Of a DNA stretch of 62,917 bases, positions 46,102-53,557 are shown piece after piece (position 1 is the first letter of the stretch; every line of letters begins with the position of its first letter). Source of the stretch: CAZRSW01 sp964602845 (lineage in GTDB: Bacteria > Chloroflexota > Dehalococcoidia > Lucifugimonadales > UBA826); contig CAZRSW010000011.1 in NCBI GenBank assembly GCA_964602845.1, positions 1-62,917 on the forward strand, read 5' to 3'. The notes under the pieces were generated by a model, which made no database searches, had not been told where the DNA came from, and worked only from the letters and a program-made list of their open reading frames with translations. Position numbers and translations under genes: made by a program.

Positions 46102-47032
46102 AATATTGCTCTCGGATTAACTCGTTTAAGCCAAGTTCAAGGTCCACTAAAGGGTCCCAATCTATAGCGTCTCGAAGTTTGTTGTTGTTCAAAACCAGCT
46201 TTGATTTACTGTCACGTTTTTCTCTCGGCACCTCACCATTAAGACCCATCTTGACACTATGTCGATTGCCACTAAGTTTGACCACCAAATCTGCTACGTC
46301 ACCAACGGAATACCCGATGTTAGTAGAAATATTGAACTCATTCCAGTAACCCAAGTTTTTGCTCTTCAACAAGCCGATAATCGCACTGGACACATCATTG
46401 ACGTGAATGAAGTCCCTAACTGGACCAGGGTCCTTTATAAAAATATCCTGACCTCTCGCTACCTGTTGGATTAAACCGCCGATTAAGGTAAATGCCTTGC
46501 TATTTGGCCCATATACATTCGCCAACCTGATCACCAACACCTCACAGCTCAATCCTTGAGTGACAACTCGAGCTGACAATTCACCTGCCAACTTACTAAA
46601 AGCATAATCTGACTCCGGTCTCAGCTCCGCAGATTCTGTCAAAGGTTCCTCTGAATTGTTACCATAGACATAAGCCGTAGAAGCAATGATCAATCTTCTG
46701 ATCCCCGCTTCAACGCAAGCTCTAGCTATATTAGTTGTACCAAAAACATTAGTAGATAAATATTGGGACGATCGATTATCAGCGTTGTCGTTTCGGGTTT
46801 CCGCGGCCAAATGAACTACGCTACTACATCCGTCGAAGACTCTTCGCAACGCTGCAAGATCTCTAATATCAGCTGAGTCAGTCTCAACCAGACCAGATGC
46901 CAACCTACAATCCTGATGAGAATTCGGTCGGCGAACCGCCCTAACCTTTAGAGACCCATCTAACACGATGTCTTCTATAAGCCTAGACCCTATTTGCCCA
47001 AAGGCCCCTGTGACACATATTGTTTCAGTCAA
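46088..47032 (-). CDS. NAD-dependent epimerase/dehydratase (extended SDR)
   Basis: 314 residues. NAD-binding motif ICVTGAFGQIGSRLIED, then SVVHLAAETRNDNAD, ASTAYVYGNNSEEP and YAFSK as the Tyr/Lys pair. RLANVYGPNSKAFTLIGGLI and VRDFIHVNDVSSAII form the substrate half. The protein belongs to the UDP-glucose 4-epimerase-like group, but the specific sugar is not readable. It lies inside the nonulosonate module between neuB- and neuC-like genes, so a role in making or modifying a nonulosonate precursor is possible. Start is TTG at 47032. Confidence 0.82.
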   Translation of the reverse strand: MTETICVTGAFGQIGSRLIEDIVLDGSLKVRAVRRPNSHQDCRLASGLVETDSADIRDLAALRRVFDGCSSVVHLAAETRNDNADNRSSQYLSTNVFGTTNIARACVEAGIRRLIIASTAYVYGNNSEEPLTESAELRPESDYAFSKLAGELSARVVTQGLSCEVLVIRLANVYGPNSKAFTLIGGLIQQVARGQDIFIKDPGPVRDFIHVNDVSSAIIGLLKSKNLGYWNEFNISTNIGYSVGDVADLVVKLSGNRHSVKMGLNGEVPREKRDSKSKLVLNNNKLRDAIDWDPLVDLELGLNELIREQYYERS

Positions 47033-47052
47033 GACAGTACTGGATGGTGCTT

Positions 47053-48084
47053 TCAGAAAATATCATCGTATCTCAATTGAGTGTTGGCCGATACATCTTT
47101 TTTGACCTTACGACCCAACATGTTCTCAAATTCCTCTGCTGGGATCTGGCCAGTACCTGGTCTCTTGACCCATATATTACTCTGATCCAATACTTCATCT
47201 TTAGCTATGTCTCGGATAGAGACTACAGACGCATAGGCAAAATCAATAGTCGGTTGTTCGTCAGATAAGATAGTCTTGGTTCCCCCTGACGCCCTGAATA
47301 TCGCGTTAACCCCAATGATGAGATCTCTCAACTCCTCTGTGTCGAGAGATATAGGAACATCAGGCCCAGGCCATGATTTATCAGAAGTAAAGTGCTTTTC
47401 AATAGCACATGCACCTAAAGCAACCGCAGCAAAACTGGTGTAATTGCCCATTGAGTGATCACTTAACCCAATAATCGCGTCCGGAAACGAATCACGCAAT
47501 TGACTCATACCACCCAGTCTAACCTTTTCGTATGGAGTTGGATACATTGAGGTGCAGTGGTTAAGAAGGAAAGGAACGCCTTCACCACGTAGAATCTCCA
47601 CCGCTGGTGCTATCGACTTAAGATCATTCATGCCAGTACTTAAAAGAACTGGTTTACCATATGAGGCTATGTGTTTTACTAGGGGGTAATTATTGCATTC
47701 TCCAGACCCAATTTTATAAGCTGACACACCCATTTTTTCCAGTCGTTCAGCGGCTGCCCTGGAGAAGGGAGTCGACAGGTAAATCATACCTTTTGATTCA
47801 ACATATTCCTTTAATAGGATCTCTTGGTCTGCACTAAACGAACACCGAACTATTATCTCCCAAATTGACTCAGTAGTATTTCCCGGAATAACATCGTTGG
47901 GTATCATTTCATCTTCAACCACGTGACACTGAAATTTGACACACTCGCACCCAGCTGACGCAGCATCATCCACCATCTGAATAGCTTTCTCGTACTCACC
48001 TTCATGATTTATGCCAATTTCTGCAATCACCAATGGTGGCTCATCAGGACCTATATTTCTACCTTCGATCTCAAATTTCCGCAT
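47053..48084 (-). CDS. neuB: Nonulosonate synthase (NeuB/LegI type)
   Basis: 343 residues. The TIM-barrel domain starts PLVIAEIGINHEGEYEKAIQ and contains VKFQCHVVEDEM, STPFSRAAAERLEKMGVSAY, KIGSGECNNYPLVKHI and LSDHSMGNYTSFAAVALG. An SAF/antifreeze-like C-terminal domain follows, with VVSIRDIAKDEVLDQSNIWV. The sequence is close in style to C. jejuni NeuB1 and the Legionella enzyme, and less like PseI. It condenses a ManNAc-type sugar with phosphoenolpyruvate. The start is ATG at 48084 with AGGTGA about 7 bases upstream. It is the only such synthase in the window. Confidence 0.92.
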   Translation of the reverse strand: MRKFEIEGRNIGPDEPPLVIAEIGINHEGEYEKAIQMVDDAASAGCECVKFQCHVVEDEMIPNDVIPGNTTESIWEIIVRCSFSADQEILLKEYVESKGMIYLSTPFSRAAAERLEKMGVSAYKIGSGECNNYPLVKHIASYGKPVLLSTGMNDLKSIAPAVEILRGEGVPFLLNHCTSMYPTPYEKVRLGGMSQLRDSFPDAIIGLSDHSMGNYTSFAAVALGACAIEKHFTSDKSWPGPDVPISLDTEELRDLIIGVNAIFRASGGTKTILSDEQPTIDFAYASVVSIRDIAKDEVLDQSNIWVKRPGTGQIPAEEFENMLGRKVKKDVSANTQLRYDDIF

Positions 48085-48147
48085 ATCTATTCACCTCGTA
48101 CTAGTCACGACGTTAAAACTGACCATTTGAAGTAACTCAAAACTTCC

Positions 48148-48176
48148 CATATATACTTGCATTTTTCTATTAACAA
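48148..48176 (-). promoter_or_regulatory. Candidate internal promoter before neuB
   Basis: In the 158-bp gap between the UDP-xylose synthase and neuB genes, the minus strand has TTGTTA, 17 bp, TATATG, about 65 bp before the neuB start. The match to sigma70-type boxes is partial and AT-rich sequence makes chance matches common. Confidence 0.25.
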
Positions 48177-48242
48177 TTAGGCGACTACTTGGATCTTGGC
48201 ATCATTCCTGTCTCTGCCCCTGGATATTTCCAAATGGTGAAA

Positions 48243-49226
48243 CTATGGCGCCAAGGATAAGTCCGACTTAAAATGTTCCACGGTTCTGCTCAATCCATCT
48301 GGGAAAGTTACAGAAGGGGCCCAATCAAGCAGTTGATTTGCCCTTGTTATATCCGGTCTACGTACCCTGGGATCATCTGTAGGTAAATCAGTAAATATTA
48401 TGTCGCTGGCGCTTTGAATCATCTCTCTTACCATGTTCGCCATGTCTAAGATTGTTATCTCATCTGGGTTACCTAGATTTACCAACCTCGAGTCAACATC
48501 ACCCAGTTCCACAGCCGGCACCTGCAGGAGCCGAAATATGCCCTCGACCAAGTCGTCTACATAGCAAAAGGATCTAGTCTGCGATCCGTTTCCATACACG
48601 GTCATATCATCGTTTTTTAACGCTTGAGTGATAAAGTTTGGCAAGGCGCGCCCATCATGTGGCCTCATACGTGGGCCATAGGTATTAAATATCCTGACGA
48701 TTCTGGCATCAACAGCATGTTCTCTGTAGTAAGCCATGGTTATCGCCTCTGCAAACCTTTTAGCTTCATCATAGACGCTTCTAGGACCTACAGGATTCAC
48801 ATTTCCCCAATATTTTTCTTGTTGAGGGGACTCCAAAGGATCTCCATATACCTCGGATGTAGAAGCTAGCAAGAATCTAGCCTTTTTGGATCTCGCCAAG
48901 CCCAACGCATTTAACGTACCAATAGCACCCACTTTTAAAGTATGAATTGGATTCAATGCATAATCCCGGGGGCTAGCAGGACTGGCAAAATGGAGTATGT
49001 AATCAATTTCCTCACCAATCGAAATGTGATCCGTGACATTGGATTCGAAAAAACGAAAGTCAGCATTATCCATCAAATGTTGTAAATTAGATACACGCCC
49101 GGTAAGAAAATTATCTAGACATAGCACTCTCATGCCTTCTGCTATCAAACGATCACAAATATGCGATCCTAGAAATCCTGAGCCCCCCGTGACCAAAGCT
49201 GTTTTCAAACGTACATCACTCCTCAC
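48243..49226 (-). CDS. UDP-glucuronate decarboxylase (UDP-xylose synthase)
   Basis: 327-residue extended SDR. TALVTGGSGFLGSHICDRLI, VLCLDNFLTGRVSNLQHL and HFASPASPRDYALNPIHTLK are the UXS signature, followed by STSEVYGDPLESPQQEKYWG, YDEAKR and RIFNTYGPRMRPHDGR. The enzyme decarboxylates UDP-glucuronate to UDP-xylose. The UDP-glucose dehydrogenase gene that makes its substrate is directly upstream with a 4-bp GTGA overlap. A TTG six codons in, with AGGAG before it, is an alternative start (49208). Confidence 0.93.
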   Translation of the reverse strand: MRSDVRLKTALVTGGSGFLGSHICDRLIAEGMRVLCLDNFLTGRVSNLQHLMDNADFRFFESNVTDHISIGEEIDYILHFASPASPRDYALNPIHTLKVGAIGTLNALGLARSKKARFLLASTSEVYGDPLESPQQEKYWGNVNPVGPRSVYDEAKRFAEAITMAYYREHAVDARIVRIFNTYGPRMRPHDGRALPNFITQALKNDDMTVYGNGSQTRSFCYVDDLVEGIFRLLQVPAVELGDVDSRLVNLGNPDEITILDMANMVREMIQSASDIIFTDLPTDDPRVRRPDITRANQLLDWAPSVTFPDGLSRTVEHFKSDLSLAP

Positions 49227-50599
49227 GTAGTGTCGCTCGAAGAATATCGACCCGTACCCCTATATAAAAACCCCATATCTATGATTTTTTGAGCATCAAG
49301 CATGTTCCTAACATCCAGAATCAAGGGGCACGACATCGACTTGTAAAGATTGGCAAAATCAACTTCTCTGTATTGCCCCCATTCAGTAGCAATTACCACC
49401 GCGTGGGCGCTGGTCGCGGCTTCTTCCGGACTCTCATGATAGGCTATGTTCTCGCCGACTGGAAATAAGGAGGCGAAATTATCTGACGATTCCGGATCAT
49501 GCAACCTAACCATCGTCTTTTCATCAAGCAACTTTTCCACCAGAGAAATTGATGGGGATTCTCGAACGTCATCTGTTTCCGGTTTGAATGAAAGCCCCCA
49601 AATGGCTATAGTTTTCCCAGCAAGTACTCCTAGACTTTCTCTTAATTTATCAATTACCTTTTCCGGTCTTGCTTCATTTATTTGAGTTACCGATTTAAAT
49701 ATGGCCATGTCTACACCGAGGTCATCACCTATCTTGTAGAACGCCTTGATATCTTTAGGAAGGCAATAACCACCAAATCCCATACCGGCGTTCAGGAAAC
49801 TTGAACCGATCCTCGGATCCATTCCCATCCCTTTGGACACTTGAGCTACATCTGCTCCAACCTTTTCACAAATATCAGCCACTGTGTTTATAAAAGAAAT
49901 TTTTGTCGCAAGAAAGCTATTTGATGCATGCTTTATAAGCTCTGCTGTATTGAGATCTGTGATCACAAATCGTTCATTATCCTTACTTACTTCTTTCTCA
50001 AGACATCCGCTCATTCTAGCTATGAGAGATGCATAAATTTCTACCAGTACGCTACGGGCTCTTTCCGATTCAACACCCAGTACAATCCTCTCAGGATTAA
50101 AAAAGTCTCGTAACCCAGTCCCTTCTCGTAGAAATTCCGGATTCACGGCGACCTCAATAACCACTGAGTCACGAGCATACTCTCGCATACTCTCTTTAAG
50201 TTTCTGGGCTGTAGAAACTGGTGTAGTGCTTTTTTCCACCACCAACTTATCTGAGTAGGATTCAGCTGCTATCATCCTACCAACAATTTCTATCTGAGAA
50301 AGATCGGCAGATCCATCATTGTTCTGAGGCGTCCCAACACATACAAATATCACATCACTCTTTGAGATCGATTCCTTTACACTCTCCGCGACCTGAAAAC
50401 TCCCGTTAGAAAGCGTGTTTGTTAAAATTTCATGCAACCCCGGTTCATAGAATGGCGGGATTCCTGCACGTATTAAGTCGGCCTTAACATCATCATCATC
50501 TGCCCCAATCACCCTCAAACCAAGGTCGGCAAACCCCACGGCAGTAGGTAAACCAACGTGGCCAAGCCCAAGAACTCCGATTGTGAGACGATGTTTCAT
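49223..50599 (-). CDS. ugd: UDP-glucose 6-dehydrogenase
   Basis: 458 residues from the preferred ATG at 50599. The Rossmann motif GVLGLGHVGLPTAVGFADLG, VFVCVGTPQNNDGSADLSQI, EKSTTPVSTAQ, NPEFLREGTGLRDF and the catalytic Cys in GMGFGGYCLPKDIKAF are all present. WGLSFKPETDDVRESPS marks the C-terminal domain. It oxidises UDP-glucose to UDP-glucuronate for the UDP-xylose synthase that follows. An upstream in-frame start at 50635 is less likely, because the ATG at 50599 has a strong ribosome site. Confidence 0.92.
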   Translation of the reverse strand: MKHRLTIGVLGLGHVGLPTAVGFADLGLRVIGADDDDVKADLIRAGIPPFYEPGLHEILTNTLSNGSFQVAESVKESISKSDVIFVCVGTPQNNDGSADLSQIEIVGRMIAAESYSDKLVVEKSTTPVSTAQKLKESMREYARDSVVIEVAVNPEFLREGTGLRDFFNPERIVLGVESERARSVLVEIYASLIARMSGCLEKEVSKDNERFVITDLNTAELIKHASNSFLATKISFINTVADICEKVGADVAQVSKGMGMDPRIGSSFLNAGMGFGGYCLPKDIKAFYKIGDDLGVDMAIFKSVTQINEARPEKVIDKLRESLGVLAGKTIAIWGLSFKPETDDVRESPSISLVEKLLDEKTMVRLHDPESSDNFASLFPVGENIAYHESPEEAATSAHAVVIATEWGQYREVDFANLYKSMSCPLILDVRNMLDAQKIIDMGFLYRGTGRYSSSDTT

Positions 50600-50603
50600 A
50601 CGA

Positions 50604-50611
50604 TCCCCTCT
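50604..50611 (-). promoter_or_regulatory. Shine-Dalgarno site fixing the ugd start
   Basis: The minus strand reads AGAGGGGA four bases before ATG at 50599, with the GGGG core about 5-8 bases upstream. This supports 50599 over the longer frame starting at 50635. Confidence 0.5.
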
Positions 50612-50641
50612 GTTAACACAAAGATTAAAATCCACACAGCT

Positions 50642-51955
50642 TCAGAGTTTTACGACCTCACAGTCAAGAATTAACCCTTGAGTAGAATTCCTAGTATCAA
50701 TCAACAAGTCACAATGAGAGCCAATAAACTGTAGGTCGTAGGAATCATGATTAGACACTATTATCAAGGCATCACACGACTTCAATATTTGTTCGGACAG
50801 GACACAGGACTGTAGGGCAGGGTATCTATCTACCTTTATTTCGGGCACAAAAGGATCATGATATTTTACAACTCCTCCTCCGTCTAAAAACAACTCTAAT
50901 ATCTCTAATGCTGGAGATTCTCTAATATCGGCGACATTTGGTTTATAGGTAACCCCGAGAATCAGCACTGAAGAATTTCTTAGATTTTTTCCCTTGGAGT
51001 CTAAGGCTCTCTTAGTCTTGTTAACAACAAAAAGTGGCATGCTGGAGTTTATTTCTTCAGCTATTTTTATAAATTTAGCCTCGTAGTTTAACCACCTCAT
51101 TCTCCACGAAAGATAGCGAGGATCAACAGGAATACAGTGTCCCCCAAGGCCCGGCCCTGGATAAAAAGGCATAAACCCAAATGGCTTGGTTTTTGCTGCA
51201 TCAATGACTTCCCATACCGATACTTCCAGTCGTTCGCACATTATCGCCAACTCATTCGCCAAAGCAATATTGGTAGCCCTGAAAGTATTCTCCAGTAATT
51301 TGACCATTTCTGCAGTGGTTGTATCAGAAACAGTCACTACTGAGTCTACTATCTTGGAATACAGAAGCTCAGCCATTTCTCGACAGCCTTCAGTTACTCC
51401 TCCAACTACCTTCGGGGTGTTAGTCAACGTCCAATCTTCACGCCCCGGATCAATTCTTTCAGGAGAAAAAGCCACGAAAAATTCCGATCCAAGCCGATAC
51501 TTATCCATACGATCACCCAATAACGTTGGCAATAAGAGATCTTCTGTAGCTCCTGGGTAGGTTGTGCTCTCCAAGACCACCAACATATTAGAATGCGCAT
51601 ATTTAGCGATTTGATCGGCAGCCGATATGATAAAAGTCAAATCCGGCTCCCCGGTTTTACTAAGAGGCGTTGGGACACATATGATTACTACGTCGCTGCC
51701 CAAAAGCACCGAGAAGTCATCCGTAAAGTCCACAAGAATATCCTGCTCATTAATATTTTTTGTAACAGGTAAGCTTCCATTATTGTTGTCGATCCCTGAT
51801 CCTTTCGATTTTAAGAGCTTAATCTTTTCCACATCAGTATCGATACCAAACACTGGAAACCCGCGATCGGCAAACGAGATTGCTAGGGGCAGGCCTACGT
51901 AGCCTAAGCCAAGTACAGCAATTCTTGCTTTATTGCTTCCTATTTTGTCTCTCAA
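50642..51955 (-). CDS. UDP-N-acetylhexosamine 6-dehydrogenase (WbpA/TviB/WecC-like)
   Basis: 437-residue nucleotide-sugar dehydrogenase. IAVLGLGYVGLPLAISFADR starts the NAD domain, with VIICVPTPLSKTGEPDLTF, ESTTYPGATEDLLLP and AFSPERIDPGREDW following. The catalytic Cys lies in GPGLGGHCIPVDPRYLSW, the form seen in UDP-GlcNAc and UDP-ManNAc dehydrogenases rather than Ugd. The product would be a UDP-N-acetylhexosaminuronic acid. It is the first enzyme gene of the long operon, behind the 180-bp leader after the NusG-like gene. By frame the start is TTG at 51955 with no clear ribosome site. Confidence 0.88.
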   Translation of the reverse strand: MRDKIGSNKARIAVLGLGYVGLPLAISFADRGFPVFGIDTDVEKIKLLKSKGSGIDNNNGSLPVTKNINEQDILVDFTDDFSVLLGSDVVIICVPTPLSKTGEPDLTFIISAADQIAKYAHSNMLVVLESTTYPGATEDLLLPTLLGDRMDKYRLGSEFFVAFSPERIDPGREDWTLTNTPKVVGGVTEGCREMAELLYSKIVDSVVTVSDTTTAEMVKLLENTFRATNIALANELAIMCERLEVSVWEVIDAAKTKPFGFMPFYPGPGLGGHCIPVDPRYLSWRMRWLNYEAKFIKIAEEINSSMPLFVVNKTKRALDSKGKNLRNSSVLILGVTYKPNVADIRESPALEILELFLDGGGVVKYHDPFVPEIKVDRYPALQSCVLSEQILKSCDALIIVSNHDSYDLQFIGSHCDLLIDTRNSTQGLILDCEVVKL

Positions 51956-52001
51956 GATGTCACTATTTATAATTTAACTCCCTCTTAACTTTCATTTTGA
52001 T

Positions 52002-52014
52002 GGCAAGCTCCGCC
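52002..52014 (-). promoter_or_regulatory. ops-like sequence in the operon leader (speculative)
   Basis: The minus strand reads GGCGGAGCTTGCC, close to the enterobacterial ops core GGCGGTAGCnTGC used by RfaH, with one base missing. It lies about 50 bp before the first enzyme gene and downstream of the NusG-paralogue gene, where such an element would be expected. The match is short and could be chance. Confidence 0.25.
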
Positions 52015-52049
52015 GTTTCGGTCCAAACCGACAAATTTGAAACTATTTG

Positions 52050-52095
52050 AAGGCACACCTCCCGGAGCGCTGGCTTCAACGATCTGGTATGCCTT
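52050..52095 (-). promoter_or_regulatory. Leader RNA hairpin between the NusG paralogue and the biosynthetic operon
   Basis: The minus-strand RNA has AAGGCAUACC and, 26 bases later, GGUGUGCCUU. These form a ten-pair stem with one G-U wobble. No U-run follows, so it is not an ordinary intrinsic terminator. LoaP-type NusG paralogues are known to recognise a leader hairpin; a similar role is inferred here from position. Confidence 0.45.
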
Positions 52096-52135
52096 TATTG
52101 TCGAGACGTAATAACCAATCCTCCACAAAAACTGG

Positions 52136-52729
52136 TTATATATTTATATATCTACCCTTACCCCTTGTTCTCCTGATCTTTTTCTTATATCGAGATGGCA
52201 ACTGATTATAGCTATAGGTGCGATCAACGCTATCCCGAGGTACAGACGCTTTTATCAACCGACCCATAAACTCCAACATAACAACCACCATAGCATCGGG
52301 AGAGCGAGCATCTTCAATAACCTGCCCAATAGTATCAATCTTGTCGGTGATTATATTTACAAATTCTCCTGCCCTAAACTTGTTCCATGTCCCACCACTT
52401 AGATTCAATTCAAATACCCTTCGTTTCACAGACTCAATCACATCCTCGTGCACAGTGGCGGCAATACCCTCAAATCGCAACCATGAGTTAGCCCCCGGGA
52501 CCTTCAAAATATCAGACCACAGACGCTCTCCGACTCTCGCCATTACAAAGGCATAACCTGGAAATAATGGCATGGAGTTGATGGTGCCGGTTGGTTGGAT
52601 AACATTGACTCGAGGTAAAAAAACTTCACACCCCATTTTTTTCAGCGTTGTATCAAGCGCCCTATGACGACCTGATCTTATCTGAAGGACGTGCCAGCTC
52701 CGTTCATTGATTTCGGAATTTCCAATCAT
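52136..52729 (-). CDS. Specialised NusG paralogue (RfaH/LoaP/UpxY-like antiterminator)
   Basis: 197 residues. The NGN domain starts WHVLQIRSGRHRALDTTLKK and has MGCEVFLPRV, LFPGYAFVMARVGERLWSDI and VPGANSWLRFEG. The C-terminal KOW region is FRAGEFVNIITDKIDTIGQV followed by MVVVMLEFMGRLIKASVPRD. Unlike housekeeping NusG it is not next to secE or ribosomal protein genes but heads a long polysaccharide operon. Such paralogues suppress termination across very long operons. Its ATG overlaps the regulator stop by one base. Confidence 0.88.
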   Translation of the reverse strand: MIGNSEINERSWHVLQIRSGRHRALDTTLKKMGCEVFLPRVNVIQPTGTINSMPLFPGYAFVMARVGERLWSDILKVPGANSWLRFEGIAATVHEDVIESVKRRVFELNLSGGTWNKFRAGEFVNIITDKIDTIGQVIEDARSPDAMVVVMLEFMGRLIKASVPRDSVDRTYSYNQLPSRYKKKIRRTRGKGRYINI

Positions 52730-53376
52730 TATTGTGCCCGATCACCTTCACTGAACAAATCCAATTGTTTGGGAAATCCCGATAGATAGTCATCTTCACT
52801 TAATAGATCTTCCCGGGAAATTATCTGTAAGGAATCCATCTCATTGGATCTGGCCACAACGATCCTATCAAAATCAGCAACTACAAGCTGGTTTGAAGGG
52901 CGTACTATCTCTCCCAACACCTTAATACCATTGGCTCCATCATCAAAAATGCGGATGTTGTCGACGCCAACATCCCTCAGGGCAAGATAAACCAGCTCAG
53001 CCAATTCCGAACTTCCCATAATTGCGACCCTGGAGTTAGTGCCAAGTTGAGCCTGATTGATCTCCGACCTGAGATGATTTCGTATATTACGGTAGTGTTC
53101 TAACGTTCTACCAATATATCTTTTAGTTAACTGAATCTTTCGGTTGAAACCGTCAGGGGTAAGACTATAAACCCAAGTTCTCCACCCAACCTTCGTTGCC
53201 TTCACATAACCCTTTTTAATCAGGTTTTTAGTCAAAAGGTTCGCAACTCCCAGCGCAACTCCCAATCGATCAGCCATATTCCTTTGGCTAATTTCAGGAT
53301 AATCTTCTATCTCTTCTAACAGCCTCAGTTCACGATAAAATGAACCTTCTAGGGAAGATCGATCATCTTTGCGCAT
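52729..53376 (-). CDS. Winged-helix regulator with C-terminal Rossmann-like domain
   Basis: 215 residues. The N-terminal winged helix-turn-helix (MarR/Lrp-like) covers about residues 15-80, with ISQRNMADRLGVALGVANLL and KGYVKATKVGWRTWVYSLTP as recognition helix and wing. The C-terminal half resembles a CoA-binding or nucleotide-sensing fold: RVAIMGSSELAELVYLALRD, NIRIFDDGANG, LVVADFDRIVVA. This combination is common at the head of exopolysaccharide loci. Paired palindromes lie 32-75 bp upstream of its start, so autoregulation is likely (inference). It is cotranscribed with the NusG paralogue. Confidence 0.82.
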   Translation of the reverse strand: MRKDDRSSLEGSFYRELRLLEEIEDYPEISQRNMADRLGVALGVANLLTKNLIKKGYVKATKVGWRTWVYSLTPDGFNRKIQLTKRYIGRTLEHYRNIRNHLRSEINQAQLGTNSRVAIMGSSELAELVYLALRDVGVDNIRIFDDGANGIKVLGEIVRPSNQLVVADFDRIVVARSNEMDSLQIISREDLLSEDDYLSGFPKQLDLFSEGDRAQ

Positions 53377-53407
53377 ACAACACCAATAATAATCCTAGTT
53401 CTATTTA

Positions 53408-53428
53408 TGTGTTCATATAATGAACACA
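53408..53428. promoter_or_regulatory. Operator-like palindrome 1
   Basis: TGTGTTCAT-ATA-ATGAACACA is a perfect inverted repeat with 9-bp arms and a 3-bp centre. It lies 32 bp upstream of the winged-helix regulator start. It is a good candidate binding site for that protein (inference). Confidence 0.6.
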
Positions 53429-53434
53429 GGTCAT

Positions 53435-53451
53435 TGTTCACATAATGAACG
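53435..53451. promoter_or_regulatory. Operator-like palindrome 2
   Basis: TGTTCACATAATGAACG is a second copy of the first palindrome (TGTTC-N7-GAAC), its centre 25 bp away. It is slightly imperfect. The near-integral helical spacing suggests cooperative binding. Confidence 0.55.
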
Positions 53452-53484
53452 CATAAAGTCAAGGCATATTTAACTTCACATGCA

Positions 53485-53506
53485 TGTGTTCATCCGTCCA
53501 GTTCAT
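53485..53506 (+). promoter_or_regulatory. Operator half-sites before the ligase promoter
   Basis: The left arm TGTGTTCAT of palindrome 1 recurs exactly at 53485-53493, and GTTCAT again at 53501-53506. Both lie at the expected -35 region of the plus-strand promoter, so the regulator could control both directions. Confidence 0.45.
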
Positions 53507-53519
53507 AGCAGGTTAGATA

Positions 53520-53525
53520 TATAAT
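53520..53525 (+). promoter_or_regulatory. Probable -10 box of the O-antigen-ligase-like gene
   Basis: A consensus TATAAT lies 33 bp before the TTG start of the plus-strand gene. No good -35 hexamer is present 17 bp upstream, where the operator half-sites lie instead. That suggests regulator-dependent expression. Confidence 0.45.
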
Positions 53526-53557
53526 CAATAAGATTAGAGATTTGGAGTTCTACATCC

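Noticed and set aside
51963..51995. Ten-residue leader peptide ORF (MKVKRELNYK) before the first enzyme gene
   Set aside because: No ribosome site at proper spacing and no regulatory codon pattern. Likely chance.
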